From: Cudoniella acicularis
Taxonomy: Eukaryota > Ascomycota > Leotiomycetes > Helotiales > Helotiaceae
NCBI GenBank assembly: GCA_013054445.1
Contig: JAAMPI010001007.1
Location: 1-21,295 of the forward strand
Length of the DNA: 21,295 nt
Direction of reading: 5' to 3'
Made by a program: the position numbers and the translations under genes. Below are positions 9,220 to 17,900 of this stretch, one piece after another (position 1 is the stretch's first letter; each line of letters opens with the position of its first letter). The notes beneath the pieces are model-generated. The model was given only the letters and a program-made list of their open reading frames with translations. It ran no database searches and was not told the DNA's origin.

Positions 9220-10849
9220 TATAACCCTTGCTTCTAACTATAATAACTTTTTAATTAATTAATCGTTATATAAGATAATATAGAACTAAGTTATATAGTC
9301 CTATTAGAGTCTTCCTTTTTAATTTAGCGGTCCCTAGCTTCGATTTATGCCCTTCTAATAGCCTTAATCTTTATAAATTTAGAATTTAGTAACGTCTTTA
9401 CTTTCCTACGCTTCCTAGGCTCTAACTACTAAACCCTAGCCTCTAATTACTAAATCCGACGCTTATACTAGGTAATAAAAAAATCCCTTTGATCAACTAC
9501 TTTAGAGACTCGAAGAGTACCCTAGCCGTCGATATAGAGGCCTTTCCTAATTAGGAAATCATNTNAACTTGATCCNTTATATCNTTAAGCTTCTTAGGCG
9601 TTAATACCTTAAAAAACGATTAGTCTATNTTCTAATNAGGTATAGGCTCTTCTGNCTTACGTTTCTTANTATTCTCTTNTNAGTTATTACTNTTTTTAAG
9701 TAATAATCGGCTAAGGAGGGGTTTAGNACTATTCGTAGGCNAAAGACNTCNTACTCTNTATCTAGACTTAATATTTTTAGCTNTTAAGCTATCTAACCTT
9801 ACTTTATAATAGCACTATAAGAAATTACGCTTCCTAACTANTATAGAATCGGTTAATAGGCTTAGAGATCCGACGTGTTTCCGGTACGCTGTTTTAANGG
9901 GGGAAAACACAGCTAAATCTAAAGGTTAGAGTACGTATAAGGTATATAGTANGAGAAATAAAAGNTAAATATTATTTAAAAAGCATTCCTATATAAATNT
10001 AGTTNTTACGTAACTCNTATAGCTATCTAGGACTAGTAGTCGGACCTTAGAAGGGTCACGTAGTGCCGTCTAANGGATAAAGATCGTCTATAGCTATTCT
10101 AAGGCCGTATCGTCTATAGTCTAGCTATTATCGGTTATAGTAAACTTCTAGCCCTTAAAGTCTTTTAAGGTAGTCTTAAACTACTATTATTATACTGACT
10201 TTCCTCTAAATATAACGAGGGGAGGGAGGCTCCTACCTATAGCGCTAATATATTCGATAAAGGAGGTCTAGGCCTTCGAACCTAGCTATTTCTTTTAAAT
10301 AAAACGCTTATTTATACTTCCTACTACTAGTCTATTATCCCCTATACCTTCTATAATCCTAGCTTTATCTATATTCTAACGATTTTCAGGCTTAATAGCC
10401 TTAATCCGTAGGACAGCGAGCTTTTAAAACCACTTCTTAATAATATCGGAAGTAGCACTATTAACACGTGTAGAGTTAATATAGAACTGCTTTTTAGTCC
10501 TTAGAATAGGATTCCGTCGTAGGAAGCCGTCTATCTATCGTTTTCCAAGAGGTTTAGCGTCCCCCCTAGCTACTAGGATTCGCCCCGCAAAGGCTCTGAT
10601 CTAGGCATGGGTAGGGGCAAGGCCTAGGCTTTCCTAGGCTAATACCTATTCGGTAAGACGTTCCTCCTGAACCGTAGAGAGCCTCTGCTAAGGTATATGA
10701 GCCTCCTGCCTCGAGATATGGCTATTTATACGGTGCCGAAGTGTAGAACGTGGTACTCTAAATTCCAACCCCGCCTTCTGTTAAGACATGCCATTTGCTA
10801 CTGCATTTAGCGCTCTTTGGATGTCTTCTTTACTATAAGTGGGCTTCAT
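9220..10849 (-). pseudogene. Dead Fot1/pogo-type transposase
   Basis: Reading leftward from the ATG at 10849, the frame opens with MKPTYSKEDIQRALNAVANG, then a stop, then QKAG and VPRSTLRHR. This is the psq/CENP-B-like helix-turn-helix N terminus of pogo-type transposases. The same frame continues into recognisable DDE_1 superfamily catalytic-domain blocks: ARIIEGIGDNRLVVGS (near 10350), SFIEYISAIGRSLPPLVIFRGK (near 10235; shown only as landmark), TITDNS (near 10130) and RDPSKVRLLVLDSY (near 10040). Stop codons (TAG, TAA) are frequent and often sit where this family has Gln or Trp, as expected from RIP. Reading becomes uncertain left of about 10000 because of Ns and decay, so the C-terminal limit is approximate. 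Confidence 0.9.
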
Positions 10850-10947
10850 AACTGGTCCTAGGTGCGTGCAAAATTTGGAATGTTTTTATTAAAGGATGGT
10901 GGAGTTGTTTAAAAATAATGTGGGAAGTGGGGGTGGTGGCGGTGAGC

Positions 10948-10997
10948 TTAGCGAGGTGGCCACTTCAGGGGGGTAGCCACTACTAGGGGGTCCGACT
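10948..10997 (-). repeat. Right terminal inverted repeat of the Fot1-like element
   Basis: Mirror of 9166-9215, ending CCGACT just before the TA duplication at 10998-10999. It holds GTGGCCAC at 10956-10963 and a one-base variant, GTAGCCAC, at 10973-10980. The 17-bp spacing of the left end is kept. Confidence 0.95.
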
Positions 10998-11213
10998 TAC
11001 TTGATCGTGTATGCAGGCAACAGCGAACAGCAACAAAAGCACCTCATGATCCGCCTACTTCAAGGAGGTTTTAAAGGAAGGATTAAACCTCAAATTCACA
11101 TGAATCAGATCACTAAGCCTATACTTCATCAAATCAAACCATCCCATGGTCAGTACTCGACAACAACAAACTTCCAATTCAACTTCCAAGAACTTGCAGT
11201 CAACCTCAAAACT

Positions 11214-12148
11214 ATGGCCTCTACCGCGCCAGATGGTTCAAAGGCAGAAGATGAGGGCAACTCTCCCAGCTTCCACTTCTTCCCACTCCTCCCCTTCGAA
11301 CTCCGCATTCAAATCTGGACACTGGCCCTCCCAGAACCCCGCATCATAAACCTTCAAATGCAACCCAACTGCCCCAATCTGCACAAGGCCTGGTGCCTCA
11401 CGCCATCGCCACCCCCATGTCACAAGTATGTAATTTCCGGGCTCATGCCGCCAGAAGACATCACTTTCCGATGCAGCATTCTCCCTTCAGAAGAACCAAT
11501 CAATGAGCCAGATACAGTTCTGGAAGACAATTCGAGAATGCGCCGAAGCCGACGCTTTTTTATGTCTGTGTTGAGAGCCGAGCCTTGGTGTTGGGGCATT
11601 ACGAGCCGGCTTTTGGGGATAGGATTCTGGATGAGGATGGGAAGAGAGTTGGGAGCGGGGAACGGAAGATATGGATTGACTTCAAAAGGGACTTGGTGTT
11701 TTTTAACACGACCAGGAATTGGGGAGATCAGACGGACCAGTATGTTGTGCTATATGCTCTGAAGGAATACTGCAGGGAAGATATACGCAAGATTCGGAAA
11801 ATGGGTTTAGGTGGTTATTATTGGTGGATGGTCGATGAATGGGACTTATTGACAGACATGTACAGGTCGACCGGGCATCGGTTTCCCTCTTTCCCTAGGG
11901 CGATTATGCAGGGTATTGTTGGGCTTCCTGGGTGGTTGAACGCTTTCCAAAGCCTAGAGGAGCTGTATTTGTGGGATGAGTTTCGGGAAAAGAAGGCGCC
12001 AACCTCTTGGAAGGCTGTTGATGATCGGGAAACTATCGAGAGAGATGTCGCAGAGACCTTGGAGCGACAAAGAGAAGGTGGGGGATGGGATGTTGATCGC
12101 AAGTTGCCTTTGATCAGGGTCTTGAGGAAACCGGAGCGAGTCTGGTAA
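11214..12148 (+). pseudogene. 2EXR-family gene, copy 1, with a frameshift
   Basis: The first part, from the ATG at 11214, reads MASTAPDGSK and then FHFFPLLPFELRIQIWTLAL. This is the conserved opening of fungal 2EXR proteins, with the first E-x-R being ELR. The frame is lost near 11508-11510. The protein resumes two bases out of register as LFYVCVESRALVLGHYEPAF, with the second E-x-R being ESR, and continues to GGWDVDRKLPLIRVL and the TAA at 12146-12148. The copy at 15.8-16.9 kb is open across the same point. Alignment of the two places a 2-bp surplus (CA in GAGCCAGATAC) here. No intron of plausible size with GT-AG ends repairs it. Function of the family is unknown. Because the assembly contains N calls elsewhere, a sequencing error remains possible. 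The dead transposon ends 216 bp upstream. AATAAA at 12214 may be its polyadenylation signal. Confidence 0.82.
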
Positions 12149-12505
12149 AATAGAACAATAGAATAATGTACTAATGCCCTACCCGATCCTACTCGATCGT
12201 CTTCATAACCTTTAATAAAAATTTCTTTGAGTGATTTCCTGGATTTGTCTTGATTAGGGAGTGAAGTTCCAGAACCCGGAGGCAGTGGGGTAGCATCACG
12301 CTGTCCTGAAGCTGGAAAACCCGATGTAAAGGGACTGGCGTCCCAAGATTCTGAGCGTGGTAGTGATGCCGTCAACTCCCGCATAAGAGGCCACTTAAAT
12401 TATCGAGAATGGAATTTCGAGATACATATGAATGTGGCTGGACAGATGACCTTCGTCAATATCGACGTGGCTCTCAGCATTGAAGAAGTGAGCGGTGTGG
12501 TCGGT
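12149..12505. other. Convergent intergenic region
   Basis: About 360 bp between the ends of the plus-strand 2EXR copy 1 and the minus-strand SesA-HET remnant. It contains an AATAAA polyadenylation-like signal at 12214-12219. No gene is supported; the open minus-strand frames here lie antisense to the 2EXR gene or out of frame with the HET remnant. Confidence 0.5.
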
Positions 12506-13639
12506 TTAAAGTAGAACGATTCTACCCTGGAACTGACTCTCTTCTTCCATGTCCAACGTCGAAGACGGCACCAAATTACCCGAGCCTGTATCATGGGCAC
12601 ATTCTCTGATATTATTCGTTTGCTTCTCATCTTGGAATTCAGCGTCTGAGGTGTATTCGGCATCCGCTGCCAAGCATCGAGGATCTTTGCGAACGTCGAA
12701 AAAATCAAGAAAATCGAGCCCTGTGTCGTTTCCAGTAACATTTTCTATATCTAGCGCTTGCAACTCTGCGAACATTCCGATCCTGTGATATTCACCTCGG
12801 TTCCCTGTTGGCTTAAGCAAGAGGCCCGTAGCCGGTACCGTGAACGACTTTCGGCTCTGGGGTTTTCTACTAATAAGAAGTATCCACGTATCACCAAAAA
12901 TTTCGCCTTCTAGACAATCGAGATATATCCCTGCAAATCTCGAGAGTTTCCCGGAGATTTCGGCGACAATCTCCTTGTCTTGATTGAGGGTGACTCAAAT
13001 CAGGTATTGACAGCGGATGAATAGCCGGGCTGAAGAGATTTGCCCGAACATATCGCCGTGAGTTGGGACAACATCGACGCAAGAGACTTTGATATGAATT
13101 TTTGACTCTAGCCTAGGCTCACGAAAGCATGCGTAACCTTAAATCGATGCCCAGGACCAGATTGGTGCTCGATAAGGTTCCACTCTTCTCGCCTTCATGA
13201 ATTTGGGAGAAATATTGGCCCATAGCAGCTGGACCTCCAAGTTATCCTTCCATAAACCGGCAATATAATCGACATTGCACGTTCTGTATACAATTCTCGC
13301 AAGGCCTAACAATGCAACAAGTATATTTGAACTAAAAGTCAAATTTCGCATAGAATACTGCCTAACCAAATCTGGCCATGTCTCCCTAGTTACGCGACTT
13401 TTAGGGAAGTCGTGCACTGGTGAGATCTGATTGAGATTCTCTGGTAATGTCTCCGAAACGACGACTTGTTTACACTCCCAAACCACTTCCTCTCTAGTAA
13501 AGTGTATGGTACATGGAGAAAGAAGCCTCTCCTGCAGAACCCAAGTGCGACGTTCCAGTGGCGATTTTGACAGAACTACGCTCCAGTTCGCATCGAAACA
13601 GCTGTACAATATTTGCTGGTTTTCATCAAGCTTCCCCAG

Positions 13640-14080
13640 CGCCAAACATCACCATCCTGGCTCTCGTTCGAAGAATAAACCTTGAGTGCCATCTTCGGCT
13701 CCCGACGCAGCAATGATGAAAAACGAATTACCATATGTAGATGGCATCATCGCCGACTCATTTCTCCAATATTCAGCGCTATCTTGGATGATACATAACG
13801 AATCAATCCAAAGACAGTCAATTCCAAGGTATCTAGCAGTAGTGATGGCATGCTCAAAGGTTCGTGATATAGCATCAGGAGGAAATTCCTTTTGGAATGG
13901 CGCCAGAAGTTGCTGAGTCAAGCTAAATAGCTTTGCAGAACCCCAGCAGTGACTCAGAGCGGCGTGTCTTTGGGGCTCGTCTAAATCGACTGAAAGACAT
14001 AGCCTTGGACAGCCATCACCAATATAAATAAGACGAGTTGGCATGGTTTTGTTCCTTGGATGGCACTCGGGGTGAGAATT
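13640..14080 (-). other. HET domain core within the SesA-HET remnant
   Basis: The best-preserved part of the broken gene. It starts with HPECHPRNKTMPTRLIYIGD and includes AALSHCWGSAKLF, TFEHAITTARYLGIDCLWID, SLCIIQDSAEYWRNESAMM and YGNSFFIIAASGA. These are the classic HET blocks (LSHCWG, LWIDSLCIIQD, IAA). The frame is open from about 14080 to a TGA at 13649-13651, after which the same frame continues with the conserved W-x-LQERLLS block. Confidence 0.92.
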
Positions 14081-14939
14081 GTTGCATCATCCAGCCACTC
14101 TCTGACCAATGGCAAGCAATCTCCAGTGTTTTCAGACCTTCCAAATATATGCTTAGAGTAATGGACTGTTTATTTCAGAGAAAGCATTTATTTTGGAAAT
14201 TATAGTATCCAAGCTTGGGGCTTACTAGGTGTGGCAAAGGGCACGCATGACAAATGCGACCAGAAACGAAAATCGGAACGATGCCAGTGAACCTCGTTTT
14301 CCTTGCCTGGGTCTTTTGAGGGGAAAAGAAGCCATAGTCTGGATGATTGAAAATCATGATAATTACGCTTATTAACTTTGACCAAAACGTACGGTATGCT
14401 ATGTCCATCACCTATTTTTGCCACCCGAGCTTTCCAATCATCAAAAGATTCCTGGGTTTTCCATATTTGAGAGCGCTAGCCCAGAACTGGATACAAAGCG
14501 TACAACCAGCATCTGCTGATGCTTTCAGGGAGTGCGGGTCTTTGCAATGTGGAAACATGTATTCGTTTCTCGGAATTCTCATCCGAGAGGCTTTTATATG
14601 GAAATTGAGCAACCAATGATCAAATATATATTGACAGAAGCAGCACAACTTTGTGGGCTTGACTTCATCTAATTGGCTCTGGTCGCCGATCATGTATTTG
14701 GAGTCCTTGAAATAATAATCATTGGTCTCGTCGTCTATGTCCCCTGCAACTTCGTCGTCAGACTGGTTGAATCCAAGACCAGCCAAACTTGCCAAACTTG
14801 CAACTAGATCCGGGCCCAAGTCCTTCTCCGAACGTAATTGCTGAGAGACGGATATTAACTCTGTTTGCGGAGGGCTGCATGTGATGAAAGCGCACTCGCT
14901 GTCAGGTACAGAAGGTGGGACCTCCGAAAGCTCTTTGAT

Positions 14940-15397
14940 AGCGACGAAAATTTCCTTTTGCTGCTCTTCGGTCGCCGTATTCATGCCTTGCTATGCGTCC
15001 AAGAGTTGAACATCCTTCAAAATATTTGTCATCAAGGTCTCCACATTGTTCCCTTCCCCCTTCGCCTTGACTGCTTGTTACTATCGCTCTACTTTCCACG
15101 CACCATCATTAGCCTTCACTTCCTCGAAAGCTCTTTCAGTGTCTTGGCGCTTTTTTCGCATCGTTCAATAATATTTTTTATTCCCTCGCAGACACCTTTA
15201 TCTTCCTCGTGCTCAACGTGTCGTTTCGCTGATTCGAAGATGTCTCCGACAATCAGGAGACGAGCAGCAACCACGGAGAAAGCGTCGGGAAGATCGTGTG
15301 AGTCTTTAACAGTGTTGTAAGCCTCTGCAGTTGTGTCGGCCATGCTAAGGATTGCACTAACCCTTCCTATGACAGCCAAAAGCTTGGCGCCCGACAT
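14940..15397 (-). other. SesA-type (NACHT/P-loop NTPase N-terminal) domain
   Basis: The N-terminal segment of the broken SesA-HET gene. The first 93 codons from 15397 are open and mostly helical, with the LPDAFSVVAARL block typical of the family. The family's second half (helices with VETLM, ILKDVQLL and AIKELSEVPPSVPD) follows in a shifted frame that carries two adjacent stops and one further TAG. In known proteins this domain sits at the N terminus of NLR-type NTPases or in short stand-alone proteins. Confidence 0.75.
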
Positions 15398-15781
15398 GAT
15401 GCGGTTGTATGAAGAAGGGTTTGAAGGCGAATATCAAGATTTGAACATGACCTGATGTCTCGCTAAGCAGCAATTCTTAAACGAGCCAATGAGCTGCCAA
15501 TTTGTAGCGCTTATACTAGTCACGGCCTCACGAACTATTTAAGTATATATTAGGTACCTAGGTATAATGTAAAATACTTTGAAAGAAGAAGATTTTCTCG
15601 TTTCCTTGAGCACACGAAGGAAGCCTGCTAATAAAAGTTGTTCCTGACCGGTATCCTTCCTTGCTCGTATATTCAGACAGCCAAATATTGACACCAAGAA
15701 CTACAATAAAACTTCTCAATATCCCCGAACTTTTGCAATTAAAACTCCATTTTTAAGTGACATTTCATCTCAAGTTATAAA
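15398..15781. other. Divergent promoter region between the SesA-HET remnant and 2EXR copy 2
   Basis: About 380 bp separating the minus-strand SesA-HET start from the plus-strand 2EXR copy 2, so both 5' flanks lie here. The sequence is moderately AT-rich (TATATATTAG near 15544). No specific binding site was identified. Confidence 0.45.
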
Positions 15782-16901
15782 ATGGTCATCGTTCGACGAC
15801 AACGGGGGCCTCCAACCCGAAGCTTGCGCACCCTCCGCTCACGACTCAAAAGCACTAAATTCACACTTAAAGCCATCCCCCCTCAAGCATCTAAAACGAA
15901 CGGACAAAATTTCTCGCAAACAAAATACCACGACCAGAACTACATCTAAAGCACCAAAACCAAAACTCAACAGCCACATCCGCACACCCAGCTTCAAACA
16001 CTTCCCTGAATTACCCCTCGAACTCCGCCTCAAAATCTGGACTCTAGCCCTCCTCCAACCCCGCACCATAAACCTCCAAATACTCGTCTCCCCACACCCC
16101 AAATACGACCAAAGCACCATCCGGCCAATACCAACCGCCATAGGACCACGTCACAAATATTTCGAACTAGACGCCACACCACAGAGAATCCAATTTCGAT
16201 GCTCTGTTCTTCCCCCAACTAAGCCAGTCAAAGAGCGATATCTACATCTAGATAAGAATCACCCGTTAGGACGACTGGAGAAACCTGTGATCTTATACGT
16301 TTGTGTCGAGAGTCGACGGCTAGCGTTAGCGAATTATGAGCCGGCTTTTGGGGATCGGGAGCTTGATAGGGAAGGGGAGAGGAGGGTATGGGTTGATTTC
16401 AAACGGGATATGGTGCTTCTCAATGCTCTAGGGAGGAAACATTATGGAAACTACCTCGAGAAGTACTTTGCGCTAGGCACTCTGACGGCATACTGCAAGA
16501 ACGACGCGCCCAAGATTAGGAATCTGGGAATTGCTGGCTTTTGGTTTTTGGACACCGAACCGGAGAGTCCGCCTTGGTGGTGGCGTTCGACGTCCATTAT
16601 GAAGGATATGATTGGGCTTCCTGGTTGGCTGAATTCTTTCGGGTGCTTGGAGAAGCTGTATTTGTGGGATGATATGAAGTTTAGAGCGCCACTGTCCAGG
16701 GGTATCTACGAAATGATGGATTATCAAGAAGTTGTTAAGAGAGAGGTTGTAAAAACATTAGAGCGGCTAAAAATCGGTAGGGGGTGGGACCCTGATAGGA
16801 AGTTACTTGTGATTAGGGTCTTGGGGGATAAAGATCGAGTCTGGTCAGTGGTGAAAGACAGCGATGGAGTAGGTTGGTTTCTCCGTGACTTTACGAGTTG
16901 A
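15782..16901 (+). CDS. 2EXR-family protein, copy 2 (N terminus uncertain)
   Basis: The conserved part is open and complete: FKHFPELPLELRLKIWTLAL (from 15993; first E-x-R is ELR), IQFRCSVLPP, VILYVCVESRRLALANYEPAF (second E-x-R is ESR), VWVDFKRDM, GLPGWLNSFGCLEKLYLWDD, and GRGWDPDRKLLVIRVLGDKDRVW to the TGA at 16899-16901. The frame is open back to 15648 but holds no ATG. The nearest good ATG (15782, context AAAATGG) is in another frame. It could be joined by an 82-nt intron (15791-15872, donor GTTCGA, acceptor AAAG), but that donor is weak. The start could also be upstream, or the gene may have lost it. Close to copy 1 in protein and in places in DNA. The C terminus is 17 residues longer than copy 1. 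The 2EXR family is fungal and of unknown function. Confidence 0.75.
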
Positions 16902-17900
16902 AATGTCGCTACAAGTTTCTGTCTTTTTGCTTCCTAGAGGCAGTAGGAATCGCGTTCAAACCAGTCAAGGAATGGGGGGTTTGAGGGGTAAAAACTATAG
17001 AACGAATCAGCACTTTCTGAGGGAAAATGAACTGTTGATTCAACAGAGTCCAAGAGTCCGAGTAAAATTATTAAAGCTACACGGGAGTCCGTCGACAGCA
17101 AACACAGTTCACAAATACGCATTATTGCCTTCACAATTGATACAACTTATAAATTTTTTAAAACTCTAATCTCCTCAACCTCTCACTCACCGCACATGCC
17201 TTAAAAGCATATCCAAGCTCCCAGCTTGCAAGTGTGCCCACCGAACCTCACCAATCCACGGCAACATTCCAGAAAATACTACACGACATGACGACTTTCG
17301 GAGAATATTCCCGTCGGTGAAATGCTGCATGCAAACTCCCGTTACCGGACAGACAGTAACTATAACCCAAACGCAAGAAATACCATATTACCATTACAGC
17401 TGTATGAACTAGAGACAACCCATTTATTTTCGGAAGTGGATAGATAGAAGTTCAAGGATGCGTCTTGGGCTTGCGACAAAGTGAGTATAGCGGCAGGGCC
17501 CGCCAGAAAAGGAAACAATTCACCGAATTAACAATTGTTCAAGTTATGGCTGATGCACGAGTTACAATATCTAGGGAAATAATAGAGGGGCTTTTTGAAT
17601 TAAGATATGGCTTGTTCTCACTGGGCCGTGTTGGACAGTATTTGCTACTCTCCTTCGACCCCTGAATACGAACCAACCAATCGTAATATAAGGATACTTC
17701 ATATTTGGATTTCAGACTACATTCAGATATAACATTACGACGACAGTTCTAGGCAGCTGTTTAATTACCGGCTTTGCTTTGTTGCCAAGAAAGCATAAAT
17801 GTACCGCCTTCTTCTTGTGTGAGCTTCATTTCAGTTCTCTTGTTCCTCCTAATCACTCACTACACCTTGCAACCTTGAAGATCGATCCATACAACCGGCA
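16902..17900. other. Intergenic region upstream of the RTA1-like gene
   Basis: About 1 kb with no supported gene. It contains the 3' flank of 2EXR copy 2 and the upstream region of the RTA1-like gene. An 18-bp motif at 17664-17681 is shared with the upstream region of the next gene. The last 90 bases before 17901 are pyrimidine-rich, as in many fungal leader regions. Short open stretches (for example 16885-17169 and 17465-17665) match no family I know. Confidence 0.5.
17664..17681 (+). promoter_or_regulatory. 18-bp shared upstream motif, copy 1 (CCAAT-containing)
   Basis: GAATACGAACCAACCAAT, 237 bp upstream of the RTA1-like ATG. It differs at one position from 19368-19385, which lies upstream of the Zn2Cys6 gene on the same strand. 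The motif ends in CCAAT, the recognition core of the Hap/CBC complex. The role is inferred only from the repetition and position. Confidence 0.45.

Larger units (their letters stand above)
9166..10997 (-). mobile_element. Fot1/pogo-type (Tc1-mariner superfamily) DNA transposon, RIP-degraded
   Basis: An 1832-bp element with 50-bp terminal inverted repeats (9166-9215 and 10948-10997; 47 of 50 positions match), flanked by TA at 9164-9165 and 10998-10999. The ends begin AGTC, as in the fungal Fot1/Pot2 group, and total length is close to the roughly 1.9 kb of those elements. The transposase lies on the minus strand and carries many stops. Sequence inside is AT-rich and TpA-rich, consistent with RIP. 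Scattered single N calls (9563-10074) occur only inside this element. The right end lies 216 bp before the ATG of the first 2EXR gene, so the insertion may have altered that promoter. It appears non-autonomous in its present state. Confidence 0.93.
12506..15397 (-). pseudogene. SesA-HET fusion gene remnant
   Basis: Read leftward, the start (ATG at 15397) gives MSGAKLLAVIGRVSAILSMA and LPDAFSVVAARLLIVGDIFE, the pattern of the SesA-type N-terminal domain of fungal NLR proteins. After a frameshift near 15120 it continues as NNVETLMTNILKDVQLL and VAIKELSEVPPSVPDSE, the end of that domain. The same frame runs on into a HET-type Cys region (KLCCFCQYIF; AGCTLCIQFW). The HET domain follows: MPTRLIYIGD, HAALSHCWG, LGIDCLWIDSLCIIQDS, RRTWVLQERLLS, VVWEC and RAPIWSWASI. 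A C-terminal region (GLLLKPTGNRGEYHRIGMF) runs to the TAA at 12506. Breaks: stops at 15081-15083, 15078-15080, 14991-14993, 13649-13651, 13139-13141 and 12995-12997; frameshifts near 15120, 14457 (an A4 run on the coding strand) and 14087; and a poorly resolved stretch at 14120-14400. HET domains act in heterokaryon incompatibility and cell death. This copy is not functional as written. Confidence 0.87.

Noticed and set aside
10040..10052. AGTCGGACCT inside the transposon, identical to the start of its terminus
   Set aside because: It falls in the transposase frame (reverse strand of KVRLL codons) and the match ends after about ten bases, so a nested terminus is not supported.
11818..12384. 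Long minus-strand open frame (188 codons) over the end of 2EXR copy 1
   Set aside because: It is antisense to a clearly conserved 2EXR C-terminal region and resembles no family.
12400..12741. Minus-strand open frame overlapping the HET C-terminal region
   Set aside because: It is out of frame with the conserved GLLLKPTGNRGEYHRIGMF segment; a shadow of the HET remnant.
14120..14460. Introns as an explanation for the frame changes in the HET gene
   Set aside because: Candidate GT-AG pairs are too short or would delete conserved Cys residues, and several other stops and shifts lie elsewhere in the same gene, so decay explains it better.
15839..16218. Minus-strand open frames opposite 2EXR copy 2
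   Set aside because: The plus strand carries the conserved 2EXR opening (ELPLELRLKIW); the minus-strand frames are Val/Trp/Gly-rich antisense artefacts.
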